Positions 17,702 to 26,601 of a DNA stretch of 64,000 nucleotides are shown in pieces. The position numbers and the translations under genes are program-made. The notes beneath the pieces were generated by a model, which was not told the origin of the DNA, ran no database searches, and was given only the letters and a program-made list of their open reading frames with translations. How positions within the stretch are numbered: the first letter of the stretch is position 1; each line of letters starts with the position of its first letter. Origin of the DNA: Mariniphaga sp964624645 (GTDB lineage: Bacteria; Bacteroidota; Bacteroidia; Bacteroidales; Prolixibacteraceae); assembly GCA_964624645.1 (NCBI GenBank), contig CAZVAD010000001.1:1-64000 (forward strand), given 5' to 3'.

Positions 17702-18139
17702 TTGCTATTATTTTTCAAATGAATGTTGTTCTGACATTGCTGTATATCATTCTGTTCAGGCAACTAAGATACGCCTTTCTCCTGTAAATTATTCCGTTTT
17801 TATCTGTCTGTGTGAAAGTTAAAGATTGTCATGTACTTTGTTAGAAATCAAAAATAACAAATATACCCTTCAAGGGATACTACTTTAAGCTATGTTTTGG
17901 ATGAAAACGTTTCTGTCGGTTTTTTAGCTTTTCGTTGCCCCCCGTTTCCCAAAACAAAAACACTTCATTTCTTGTTTTTACTCCAATTAGCGGGTAGTTA
18001 TCCCTTTAATTATTATAACGCACAAAGTCATTTGGTTTGAAAAATAGGTGTACAAGTTGTTAGACAAAAACAGAAAATAAGGTCTTAAATTGTCAATGTG
18101 ATGTTCGTTGAAAATATTTAACCATTAAATAAAAATACT
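17702..18139. other. 438-base divergent intergenic region
   Basis: It separates the leftward PAS-LuxR gene from the rightward gene at 18140, so it should hold promoters for both. On the minus strand two -7-like boxes are seen: TATATTTG (17865-17858) and TATTTTTG (17856-17849). Neither has a TTG at the right distance. CCCTT/AAGGG near 17867 forms a tiny hairpin. No clear -7 box was found for the rightward gene. No gene is visible. Confidence 0.4.
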
Positions 18140-18955
18140 ATGAAATTCTATTTGTTTGTTTTGAGTTTATTTCTTACCGCAGGAGCTTTTGCTCAGGTGA
18201 ATACAAGAATAAATCAGTCCCTGAAGGCCGAAAAATCACAAAGGATTGCCGGGCCGCAAAAGGTGGTTATTCTTAAAAATGTCTGCCCTTATGATGGGAT
18301 TGAAGTGAGTTTAAGCCGTGACCCGGGAACGGGAAGTGGCGTTTCCACAAAACGCTATCTGAGTGTTGATGCAGTGCCCAGAACATTTTATGCGACAGCC
18401 GGACAGGTGGCGCAGATTCCCAATCACCCTGCTTTGCCCGGTGCAAATCAAAGCTCCACCAAATCCGTGAGTACCGCCAGTGAAGGATGGGTTATGCTAA
18501 CCAGAATAAATTTTGGAGATATTGATTATTCTCAAAATTATTGTGGTGAAAACGGAGTGAAAATTCCATTAGATGCTGCAAATCCTATCCTTATCTATAA
18601 AGTTGAACTTGAAAACCAAAAGCTCTGGAACAGCGGAGTGGTTGAAATTACGGATGGCACCAACCTGGATACTGCTTTTCCTGCTTTCCTGATTAAAACC
18701 TACAATGATATAAGGCAGTTGCAGGGAGACTTCCGCTTTCCTGAAAGATGCCTGAGCGCATGCAAATCAGGCGGCGGGGGAATTGATGATGACGGCAGCG
18801 GATGGCCAAAGCCGGGAACCTGGGTGGATGCAGCCAATCAGGAACACGAAATATTTGAGTTTGACGACGGAAAAGAACCCGGAGGAGTAGGAACCGGAAG
18901 CGGCACTGATAAAAAAGAGAAGTTAAAAGTTGAAAAGAGATTACAGTTGAAATGA
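18140..18955 (+). CDS. Exported protein of unknown function, Gly/Asp-rich tail
   Basis: This 271-residue protein begins with a signal peptide (YLFVLSLFLTAGAFAQ, cleaved near residue 19). The mature part has four cysteines (VCPYDG, NYCGENG, RCLSACKSGG), which suggests disulfides. After about 215 it becomes low complexity with acidic, glycine-rich segments (GGGGIDDDGSGW, EFDDGKEPGGVGTGSGTD), ending in a basic tail (KKEKLKVEKRLQLK). No family is recognised. It is divergent from the PAS-LuxR regulator and may be one of its targets. Confidence 0.7.
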   Translation: MKFYLFVLSLFLTAGAFAQVNTRINQSLKAEKSQRIAGPQKVVILKNVCPYDGIEVSLSRDPGTGSGVSTKRYLSVDAVPRTFYATAGQVAQIPNHPALPGANQSSTKSVSTASEGWVMLTRINFGDIDYSQNYCGENGVKIPLDAANPILIYKVELENQKLWNSGVVEITDGTNLDTAFPAFLIKTYNDIRQLQGDFRFPERCLSACKSGGGGIDDDGSGWPKPGTWVDAANQEHEIFEFDDGKEPGGVGTGSGTDKKEKLKVEKRLQLK

Positions 18956-19150
18956 TAATTGTTTTGATTAAAGTATCCCATTTTGTAGAAAATCCTTATT
19001 TTGGAGATGATGGAAAGTGAAATTAATGATAATCTTTTCTGTAATATTACATTTATTACATTGAGTGCCAGATCAAAGCATGGGCTTCAATGAATAGTCT
19101 GCCAATAATGTAATCTTTTGTACTTTTAGAGGCTGATATAAAAGATACAC

Positions 19151-20407
19151 ATGACAGATTATTCCATCAACAAGAATAAGATTATCAACGATCCGGTTTT
19201 TGGCTTCATCAACCTGCATTCCGACCTGGTTTTTGATTTGATTGAGCACCCTTATCTGCAAAGGCTGCGCCGGATCAAGCAACTTGGCCTCTCTTTTCTG
19301 GTTTATCCCGGGGCAAATCATTCACGCTTTGAACATGTATTGGGCGCCGGCCACCTGATGCGGCAGGCAATTTCCGTGTTGAGAATGAAAGGGCATGAAA
19401 TTACGGACGAAGAAGCTGATGCCGTAACTGTCGCAATTTTGCTGCATGACATCGGACACGCTCCGTTTTCGCACGTGCTTGAAAATATCATGGTGGATAT
19501 ACCGCACGAAACCATTTCATTGCTGATGATGAACGAGTTGAACCGGGAGTTGGGCGGAAAGCTGGACCTGGCGATTGCCATTTTCAGGAATGAATACCAA
19601 AAGCAGTTTTTACATCAGCTGGTGGCCAGTCAACTGGATATGGACCGCCTGGATTACCTGAGCCGCGACAGCTTTTTCACCGGAGTTGCCGAAGGGATTG
19701 TTGGGATTGATCGTATTATCAAAATGCTGAACGTTTGGAATGATCAGCTGGCTGTGGATTACAAAGGAATCTATTCGGTGGAGAAATTTCTGATTGCGCG
19801 CCGGCTTATGTACTGGCAGGTCTATCTTCACAAAACCGTAGTCTCGGCTGAGTATCTTCTGGTCAATGTGTTAAAACGTGCCAAAGAGCTGCTGAGAGCA
19901 GGTCATTCCATTTTCAGTACCCCGGCTTTGAAAGTGTTTTTACAGCAGGATTTCAGCGCTGAAGATTTTCAGGAAAACATCGGAATTGAAGGAAAAACTG
20001 TACTCGAATGGTACACCATGCTGGACGACAATGATATTCTTTCTTCGGTGAAGGAGTGGCAGTTTCATCCGGATAAAGTGCTTTCCGCACTTGCAAAAAA
20101 CCTGCTCAACAGAAAGCTTTTCCGGACAAATCTATCGGATAAACCGGTTTCTGAAAAATGGAAAGAGAAGATGCTTGAAAAAATTACAGACAAAATTACC
20201 GGAGACCCCCATTTGTCGCCCTATTTTTTAATCACAGGAAACATTACCAACAGTGCATACGACAGCCATTCAGGATACATCAAAATCCTGATGAAAGATG
20301 GGAAGGTAAAGGATTTACAAACGGCATCAGACATAAATCTTTCAGCTTTAACCAAAACAGTCAGGAAATATTTTGCTTGTTTTCCCAAAGAATTGGACAT
20401 TTATTAG
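19151..20407 (+). CDS. HD-domain phosphohydrolase, dGTPase-like
   Basis: This 418-residue protein belongs to the dNTPase-like HD superfamily. It has the metal-binding motif H...HD...D: NHSRFEHVLGAGHLM, then AILLHDIGHAPFSHVLE, and the later aspartate in SQLDMDRLDYLSRDSFF. Relatives hydrolyse dGTP or other phosphate esters. The true substrate is unknown. The lpxD gene follows after 36 bases, a placement known in Bacteroidota. A near-consensus -7 box (TACTTTTA, 19121) precedes it. Confidence 0.85.
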   Translation: MTDYSINKNKIINDPVFGFINLHSDLVFDLIEHPYLQRLRRIKQLGLSFLVYPGANHSRFEHVLGAGHLMRQAISVLRMKGHEITDEEADAVTVAILLHDIGHAPFSHVLENIMVDIPHETISLLMMNELNRELGGKLDLAIAIFRNEYQKQFLHQLVASQLDMDRLDYLSRDSFFTGVAEGIVGIDRIIKMLNVWNDQLAVDYKGIYSVEKFLIARRLMYWQVYLHKTVVSAEYLLVNVLKRAKELLRAGHSIFSTPALKVFLQQDFSAEDFQENIGIEGKTVLEWYTMLDDNDILSSVKEWQFHPDKVLSALAKNLLNRKLFRTNLSDKPVSEKWKEKMLEKITDKITGDPHLSPYFLITGNITNSAYDSHSGYIKILMKDGKVKDLQTASDINLSALTKTVRKYFACFPKELDIY

Positions 20408-20423
20408 TTTAAACCTATATTTG
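20393..20423 (+). promoter_or_regulatory. -33/-7 promoter for lpxD
   Basis: TTG (20393-20395) and TATATTTG (20416-20423, exact TAnnTTTG) are 20 bases apart, the standard spacing for Bacteroidota sigma. It overlaps the end of the upstream HD gene, so lpxD can be transcribed independently. The predicted transcript begins about 15-20 bases before the lpxD start. Confidence 0.6.
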
Positions 20424-20443
20424 CAACGCAAAAAAATAAATGA

Positions 20444-21499
20444 ATGGAATTTCAGGCAAAAGACATTGCTTCCTTTCTAAAAGGTGAGATTGTCGGAAAC
20501 AGCAATGTTAAAGTATTTAAAGTTTCGAAAATTGAAGAAGGAGAACCCGGATCGCTTTCCTTTCTTTCCAATCCGAAATATGAAAACTTTATTTATACTA
20601 CCCGGGCATCGGTTGTTTTGGTGAATAAAGGGTTTGAACCCAAAGCAGAAATCAGCGCTACCCTGATCAAAGTGGACGATGCCTATCAGGCATTTGCGTC
20701 ATTGCTCAACCTCTATGCGCATAAAACCCTCATAAAGAAAAAAGGGATTGAATCCCCCAGTTATATCAGCGAATCAGCGAAATGTGGTGCCGACACTTAT
20801 GTCGGCGTTTTTGCAGTTATCGGGGAGAATGCTAAAATCGGGGAGAATGTTAAAATATTCCCGCAGGCTTATGTGGGAGATAACGTTACTGTGGGGGACA
20901 ACACAATAATATATGCAGGTGTTAAAATATATGATGATTGTGTGATTGGCAGCAATTGCATATTGCATGCAGGAGCCGTTATCGGCTCAGATGGTTTTGG
21001 TTTTGCTCCCCAGGACGACGGAACGTACAAAAAAATTCCACAGATCGGGAATGTGATCATTGAAGATGATGTGGAAATCGGAGCCAACACAACGGTGGAT
21101 TGCGGCACTTTCAGCCCGACCATAATCCGCAAGGGGGCAAAAATTGACAACCTTGTGCAGATTGCCCACAACTGTGAAATTGGCGAGAACACGGTGATAG
21201 CCGGTATGGTGGGCATGGCCGGTTCAACAAAAATCGGAAAGAACTGCAAGCTTGCCGGGCAGGTGGGACTTGCCGGGCACCTGACCATCGGAGACAATGT
21301 GCAGATTGGCGCCCAGTCCGGGGTAACCAAATCCATCAGGGATAATCAGATTGTATTGTCCTCTCCGGCAGTGGATTATAAAGAGGCGATCAAAACTTAC
21401 ACAATTATAAGGAACTTACCCAAGCTCAGGGAAGAGATAATCCAACTTAATAAAGATGTTAAATCCTTGAAAGAGGCTATTTCTGTAGCCACGAAATAA
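20444..21499 (+). CDS. lpxD: UDP-3-O-acylglucosamine N-acyltransferase
   Basis: This 351-residue enzyme adds the N-linked hydroxyacyl chain in lipid A synthesis. A uridine-binding N-domain (about 1-100) is followed by left-handed beta-helix hexapeptide repeats (AVIGENAKIGENVKIFPQAY and similar up to about 310) and a C-terminal helix. The catalytic histidine region reads VQIAHNCEIGENTVIAGMVG. It is the first of a compact lpxD-lpxC/fabZ-lpxA block, with the fused gene starting 13 bases after it. Confidence 0.95.
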   Translation: MEFQAKDIASFLKGEIVGNSNVKVFKVSKIEEGEPGSLSFLSNPKYENFIYTTRASVVLVNKGFEPKAEISATLIKVDDAYQAFASLLNLYAHKTLIKKKGIESPSYISESAKCGADTYVGVFAVIGENAKIGENVKIFPQAYVGDNVTVGDNTIIYAGVKIYDDCVIGSNCILHAGAVIGSDGFGFAPQDDGTYKKIPQIGNVIIEDDVEIGANTTVDCGTFSPTIIRKGAKIDNLVQIAHNCEIGENTVIAGMVGMAGSTKIGKNCKLAGQVGLAGHLTIGDNVQIGAQSGVTKSIRDNQIVLSSPAVDYKEAIKTYTIIRNLPKLREEIIQLNKDVKSLKEAISVATK

Positions 21500-21512
21500 A
21501 TTTCAGGTAAGA

Positions 21513-22898
21513 ATGGTGAAACAAAAAACATTAGCAAAAGCATTTACGATTGAAGGGAAAGGGTTGCATACCGGCGTTAATGTGACCATGGTTTTTAAGC
21601 CGGCCCCTGTGAATCACGGATTCAAATTCAAAAGGGTGGATTTGAAAAATCAGCCGGTGATTGATGCCGATGTGGAATTGGTTATTGACACATCCCGTGG
21701 AACCCTTCTTGAAAAGGACGGTGCACGCATCGGTACCATTGAACATGCGCTGGCGGCGCTGACCGGCATGGACCTCGACAACGTGCTTATTGAGGTGAAC
21801 AACGAAGAAGCCCCGATTATGGACGGAAGCTCAAAAGTTTTCGTTGAAGCCATTGAAAAAACCGGAGTTGTTAAGCAGAATGCTGAAAGAGAATATTTTG
21901 AGATTCAGGAGAAAATTGAAGTGTATGACGAACATTCCGGGTCACACATCATCGCACTCCCGGATGACGATTACCGGCTGAATGTTATGATCTCATTTCA
22001 GTCGAGAGTGCTCAACAACCAGTTTGCCACACTGGATTCAATCCGTGAATTCAGGGATGAAATATCCATGTGCCGGACTTTTGTGTTTTTACACGAACTG
22101 GAGTATCTGCTGAACAATAATCTGATAAAAGGCGGCGATCTCAACAATGCCATTGTCATCATTGACAAGGAAGTGGGGCAGGAGGAGATGAACCGCCTGG
22201 CAGATTTATTCCAACACGACCGGATTGCCGTGAAACCGCAGGGGATTCTGAACAATCTTGAGCTTTATTTTGACAACGAATGCGCACGGCATAAACTTCT
22301 GGATGTTATCGGTGACCTGACACTTTGCGGAAAAAAAATCAAGGGCAGAATCATCGCATCAAAACCGGGGCACAGAATAAATACAATTTTTGCACATGCC
22401 CTGAAGGATGCCTGGAAAAATAAACTGAGCCGTCCGCCGGAATATGACCCGGATACTCTGCCGTTTCTGGATACTACCCAGATAAAGGAACTTTTGCCTC
22501 ATCGCTACCCGTTTCTGATGGTGGACAAGATTTTATCCATGACTGAAAAAGAGGTGGTCGGGGTTAAAAATGTTACGCACAATGAACCTTTCTTTCCGGG
22601 GCATTTCCCTGAAGAACCGGTTATGCCTGGCGTAATGCTCATTGAAGCGATGGCACAGACCGGCGGATTGCTGGTACTTCACAAACTTGAAGGGAAATAC
22701 TCCACTTATTTCATCCGGGTTGATAATGTGAGGTTTCGGAAAAAAGTGGTTCCCGGCGATACGCTGATTTTTAAAGTGAAACTCACTTCCCCCATCCGGC
22801 GCGGAATTGCAACAATGAAAGGGCTGACCTATGTAGGTTCCAAAATTGTGGCAGAGGGGGAGTTTATGGCACAAGTAGTAAAGCAGGATGAGGATTAA
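21513..22898 (+). CDS. lpxC/fabZ: Bifunctional LpxC-FabZ
   Basis: This 461-residue fusion joins the zinc deacetylase LpxC (about 1-305) and the 3-hydroxyacyl-ACP dehydratase FabZ (about 320-461). LpxC features are GTIEHALAALTGMDLDNVLI and the zinc/catalytic block ARHKLLDVIGDLTLCGK. FabZ features are HRYPFLMVDKI (from about 330) and PGHFPEEPVMPGVMLIEAMA, holding its catalytic His and Glu. The fusion is typical of Bacteroidota. One half commits lipid A synthesis and the other makes unsaturated fatty acyl-ACP from the shared hydroxyacyl-ACP pool, so the fusion fixes their ratio. Confidence 0.97.
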   Translation: MVKQKTLAKAFTIEGKGLHTGVNVTMVFKPAPVNHGFKFKRVDLKNQPVIDADVELVIDTSRGTLLEKDGARIGTIEHALAALTGMDLDNVLIEVNNEEAPIMDGSSKVFVEAIEKTGVVKQNAEREYFEIQEKIEVYDEHSGSHIIALPDDDYRLNVMISFQSRVLNNQFATLDSIREFRDEISMCRTFVFLHELEYLLNNNLIKGGDLNNAIVIIDKEVGQEEMNRLADLFQHDRIAVKPQGILNNLELYFDNECARHKLLDVIGDLTLCGKKIKGRIIASKPGHRINTIFAHALKDAWKNKLSRPPEYDPDTLPFLDTTQIKELLPHRYPFLMVDKILSMTEKEVVGVKNVTHNEPFFPGHFPEEPVMPGVMLIEAMAQTGGLLVLHKLEGKYSTYFIRVDNVRFRKKVVPGDTLIFKVKLTSPIRRGIATMKGLTYVGSKIVAEGEFMAQVVKQDED

Positions 22899-23013
22899 TC
22901 CGGATATTATAGTCAATTGTCCATTGAGCCATTAAAAGTCTGCCAAAAGAAAGTGATTTTTACAATGGCTGAATCCATATTGTATTTTTAAAATATTTAC
23001 AATTATTAAAAAC

Positions 23014-23796
23014 ATGAAACAACCACTGGCATATGTTCATCCCGATGCAAAAGTATCAGACAATGTTGTAATAGAGCCATTTGCATCTATTGACAGGGAT
23101 GTTGTAATTGAAGAAGGAACCCGCATTGGTTCCAATGCAACCATACTTTCAGGAACACGGATCGGTAAAAACTGTAATATTTTCCCCGGGGCAGTCATTG
23201 GCGCCATTCCGCAGGATTTAAAATTCAGAGGCGAATACAGCACTGTGGAAATCGGGAATAACAACACCATCAGGGAGTTTGTTACAATCAACAGAGGTAC
23301 TTCGGCAAAGGGGAAAACTGTGATTGGCGACAATAACCTGCTCATGGCTTATGTTCACATTGCCCATGACTGTGTCATTGGCAATTCGGTGATTCTTGTG
23401 AACAACACCCAACTGGCCGGAGAAGTGATTGTGGACGACTGGGCAATTATTTCAGGAATGACCGCTGTGCACCAGTTTTGCAGAATCGGCTCACATACTA
23501 TGATCGGTGGCGGTTCACTGGTACGTAAAGATGTTCCGCCGTTTATCAAGGCCGGGCGCGATCCGCTGTCATACATTGGTATCAATTCCATCGGTCTGCG
23601 TCGCCGCGATTATTCCAACGATAAAATCAGGGAGATTCAGGACATTTACCGGTATATTTACCAGAAAGGGCTGAATACCGCACAGGCGCTCGATCTCATT
23701 GAGGCAGAAATGCCTGCATCACAGGAGCGTGACGAAATTCTGCTGTTTGTGAGAGATTCAAGCCGGGGGATTATCAGAGGCTATTTCCCGGATTGA
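23014..23796 (+). CDS. lpxA: Acyl-ACP--UDP-GlcNAc O-acyltransferase
   Basis: This 260-residue trimeric enzyme does the first step of lipid A synthesis. Hexapeptide repeats occupy about 1-180 (PDAKVSDNVVIEPFASIDRD and so on), with the catalytic His in YVHIAHDCVIGN, and a helical C-terminus follows. It lies 115 bases after lpxC/fabZ with a near-consensus -7 box (TATTTTTA, 22983-22990). It is separated by 3 bases from the convergent thiL. Confidence 0.96.
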   Translation: MKQPLAYVHPDAKVSDNVVIEPFASIDRDVVIEEGTRIGSNATILSGTRIGKNCNIFPGAVIGAIPQDLKFRGEYSTVEIGNNNTIREFVTINRGTSAKGKTVIGDNNLLMAYVHIAHDCVIGNSVILVNNTQLAGEVIVDDWAIISGMTAVHQFCRIGSHTMIGGGSLVRKDVPPFIKAGRDPLSYIGINSIGLRRRDYSNDKIREIQDIYRYIYQKGLNTAQALDLIEAEMPASQERDEILLFVRDSSRGIIRGYFPD

Positions 23797-23799
23797 CAG

Positions 23800-24840
23800 T
23801 TAGCTTTCCAGGTGTTTCCAACCCTGCGCCAGCAATGCAATTTTTGACCCGCCGGTAGTCATCAGGTTTGCCCCTTCTTCTGCGCGGGTCATTTCGCCGA
23901 TGATGGTAAAATCCGGATCATTCTTAATTTTTTCTGCATCAGCAGGGGAGAGCGTGAAAAGCAGTTCATAATCTTCCCCGCCGTTCAGCGCTGCCACAAT
24001 TGGATTGATATTCAGCTCTTCAGCCATCTTTTTTGTCTGGGCGTCCATGGGGATTTTGTCCTCGTACAGTCTGCAGCCCACTTCTGAATTTTTGCATAAA
24101 TGCAGAATCTCCGAGGAAAGTCCGTCAGATATGTCAATCATCGCAGAGGGTTTTATGTTCAGTTTTTCAAAAACAGAGATTACATCGGCGCGGGCTTCCG
24201 GTTTCATTTGCCGTTGCAGGATATAGTCATACCCTGAAAGCTGCGGCTGCATCTCCTGATGCACCTTGAACACTTCGTTTTCCCGTTCCAGCAGCTGCAA
24301 TCCCATGAACGCTCCGCCCAAATCTCCGGAAACGCAAAGTAAGTCCCCTGCACGGGCGCCGCTGCGGTAAACAATATCATCCCCGGAAGCTTCACCCACT
24401 GCACTGATGCTGATGGTTAATCCGGTGAGTGAGCTGGTGGTGTCGCCACCAACCAGATCAACGCTGTAATGATCGCAGGCAAGATGAATTCCGGCATACA
24501 GCTCTTCTATGGCCTCCACCGTAAATTTGCCGGACAGCGCCAGACTGACCGTTATCTGTTTTGGCCGGGCATTCATGGCGTATATGTCTGAAAGATTTAC
24601 AATCACTGCCTTATATCCCAGGTATTTCAGGGGGAAATACATCAGGTTGAAGTGTATTCCTTCGGTGAGCAAATCGGTGGAAAGGAGTATGCATTTGTCG
24701 TGGTAATTAAGCACGGCAGCATCATCGCCCACTCCTTTCAGGGTACTTTTATTTTTTATCTGAATCTGATTTGTCAGTCGGTCAATCAGGCCAAATTCGC
24801 CCAAATCAGAAACCGGTGTTCGTTTTTTTTGATTTTCCAT
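23800..24840 (-). CDS. thiL: Thiamine-monophosphate kinase
   Basis: This 346-residue enzyme makes thiamine diphosphate from the monophosphate. It belongs to the AIR-synthase-like kinases: GVGDDAAVL near residue 37, DLVGGDTTSSLTGLTIS near 131, SAMIDISDGLSSEI near 230, and NGGEDYELLFT near 287. It is the usual length. It is transcribed divergently from sufB. Confidence 0.92.
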   Translation of the reverse strand: MENQKKRTPVSDLGEFGLIDRLTNQIQIKNKSTLKGVGDDAAVLNYHDKCILLSTDLLTEGIHFNLMYFPLKYLGYKAVIVNLSDIYAMNARPKQITVSLALSGKFTVEAIEELYAGIHLACDHYSVDLVGGDTTSSLTGLTISISAVGEASGDDIVYRSGARAGDLLCVSGDLGGAFMGLQLLERENEVFKVHQEMQPQLSGYDYILQRQMKPEARADVISVFEKLNIKPSAMIDISDGLSSEILHLCKNSEVGCRLYEDKIPMDAQTKKMAEELNINPIVAALNGGEDYELLFTLSPADAEKIKNDPDFTIIGEMTRAEEGANLMTTGGSKIALLAQGWKHLES

Positions 24841-24884
24841 TGTTAATAAAAGAGTTATAAGTGCGTAGTTATTTTATTACAGCG

Positions 24885-24915
24885 CAAAAATATTCATAGT
24901 TTTATATCTTTGCAA
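24885..24915. promoter_or_regulatory. Interleaved divergent promoters for thiL and sufB
   Basis: For thiL, read on the minus strand, TATTTTTG (24892-24885) and TTG (24915-24913) are 20 bases apart. For sufB, TATCTTTG (24905-24912) is an exact -7 box on the plus strand. Its position lies within the spacer of the thiL promoter and abuts the thiL -33 element, so the two polymerases should exclude each other. No good -33 was found for sufB. I see no clear IscR-like site. Confidence 0.6.
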
Positions 24916-24970
24916 TCATTCGATAAACAGTTTAATAAAATGTTTGTTACTTATCCAAAACAAGAAAAAA

Positions 24971-26416
24971 ATGACAGATCAAGATAAGTTACTTGCAGAA
25001 GTAACTCAACGAGAATATAAATACGGATTTTACACAGATATCGAGACCGACATTATTCCGCCGGGGTTAAACGAAGAGGTGGTCCGCACCATCTGGAAGA
25101 AAAAGAAGGAGCCTGATTTCATGCTTGATTTCAGGCTGAAAGCATTCCGTAAATGGCAAAAAATGAAAATGCCCGACTGGGCCTATTTGAATATCCCACC
25201 CATTGATTTTCAGAGTATCAGTTATTATGCAGCGCCCAAAAAGAATCCGGAATTGAAGAGCCTTGACGAGGTGGATCCGGAGCTGATTGAAACTTTCAAT
25301 AAATTGGGCATTCCGCTGGAAGAACAGAAGCGGCTTGCAGGGGTTGCGGTTGATGCTGTGATCGACAGTGTTTCGGTCAAAACCACTTTCAAGGAGGTGC
25401 TGGCTGAAAAGGGAATCATCTTCTCTTCTTTCAGCAGTGCGCTGCGGGAGCACCCTGACCTGGTGCAGAAATACATTGGGCAGGCGGTTCCAATGGGGGA
25501 TAACTTTTTTGCCACGCTTAATTCGGCAGTGTTCAGTGATGGTTCGTTTTGCTACATTCCGAAGGGCGTGAAATGTCCCATGGAATTGTCCACCTATTTC
25601 AGAATCAATGCTGCCAATACCGGCCAGTTTGAGCGTACGCTCATCATTGCCGACGACGATAGCTATGTTAGCTATCTGGAGGGGTGCACAGCCCCCATGC
25701 GCGATGAAAATCAGCTTCATGCGGCAGTGGTTGAAATCATTGCGATGGATCGCGCTGAGGTGAAATACTCCACGGTTCAGAACTGGTATCCCGGAGACAA
25801 GGAAGGGAAAGGCGGTGTTTACAATTTTGTTACAAAACGGGGAATTTGCCGTGGCGTTTCATCAAAAATAAGCTGGACACAGGTGGAAACCGGCTCGGCA
25901 ATTACCTGGAAATATCCGAGTTGTGTATTGCAGGGCAACAATTCGGTGGGCGAATTCAATTCGGTGGCTGTAACCAATGGCTTCCAGCAGGCCGACACCG
26001 GCACAAAAATGATTCATATTGGCAAAAACACAAAAAGCACAATCGTTTCCAAAGGAATTTCAGCAGGAAAAAGCAGCAATTCTTACCGGGGACTGGTAAA
26101 AGTTTTGCCGGGCGCAGTAAATTCCCGGAATTTTTCCCAGTGCGACTCCCTGTTGCTGAACGATACCTGCGGAGCACACACTTTCCCATATATTGAAGTG
26201 GGCAATAAATCTTCTGTCGTGGAGCATGAGGCCACAACATCAAAAATTGGCGAAGATCAGATTTTTTATTGCAATCAGCGCGGCATTGACACCGAAAAAG
26301 CAATCAGTATGATTGTGAACGGATACGCCAAAGAGGTGCTGAACAAGCTGCCGATGGAGTTTGCTGTCGAGGCTCAGAAGTTGCTGGAAATCAGTCTGGA
26401 AGGAAGTGTCGGTTAA
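24971..26416 (+). CDS. sufB: Fe-S cluster assembly protein SufB
   Basis: This 481-residue scaffold subunit of SufBCD accepts sulfur and builds clusters. Conserved segments include FCYIPKGVKCPMELSTYFRI, YLEGCTAPMRDENQLHAAVV and DEDQ-type repeats of the beta-helix, with the cysteine in NDTCGAHTFPY. The frame extends to a TTG at 24944, but the ATG at 24971 (MTDQDKLLAEV) is the normal start. It is first of sufBCD, with a 185-base gap to sufC. Confidence 0.95.
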   Translation: MTDQDKLLAEVTQREYKYGFYTDIETDIIPPGLNEEVVRTIWKKKKEPDFMLDFRLKAFRKWQKMKMPDWAYLNIPPIDFQSISYYAAPKKNPELKSLDEVDPELIETFNKLGIPLEEQKRLAGVAVDAVIDSVSVKTTFKEVLAEKGIIFSSFSSALREHPDLVQKYIGQAVPMGDNFFATLNSAVFSDGSFCYIPKGVKCPMELSTYFRINAANTGQFERTLIIADDDSYVSYLEGCTAPMRDENQLHAAVVEIIAMDRAEVKYSTVQNWYPGDKEGKGGVYNFVTKRGICRGVSSKISWTQVETGSAITWKYPSCVLQGNNSVGEFNSVAVTNGFQQADTGTKMIHIGKNTKSTIVSKGISAGKSSNSYRGLVKVLPGAVNSRNFSQCDSLLLNDTCGAHTFPYIEVGNKSSVVEHEATTSKIGEDQIFYCNQRGIDTEKAISMIVNGYAKEVLNKLPMEFAVEAQKLLEISLEGSVG

Positions 26417-26601
26417 TCTGTTTCAGGAATGATTCATTAATCTTCTGCGCATGCGGTTAACAGCTTTCTGCCATAGAAATAATCCGGCTTTCAGAAAAAG
26501 GAAGGTGCGGTTTTAAAAACAAATAAATTAAATAAAAATAATAACAATATGCTCTTGTTTTATTCTTGAGTTGATTTACAGGAGCCTGAATAACAAAAAA
26601 T

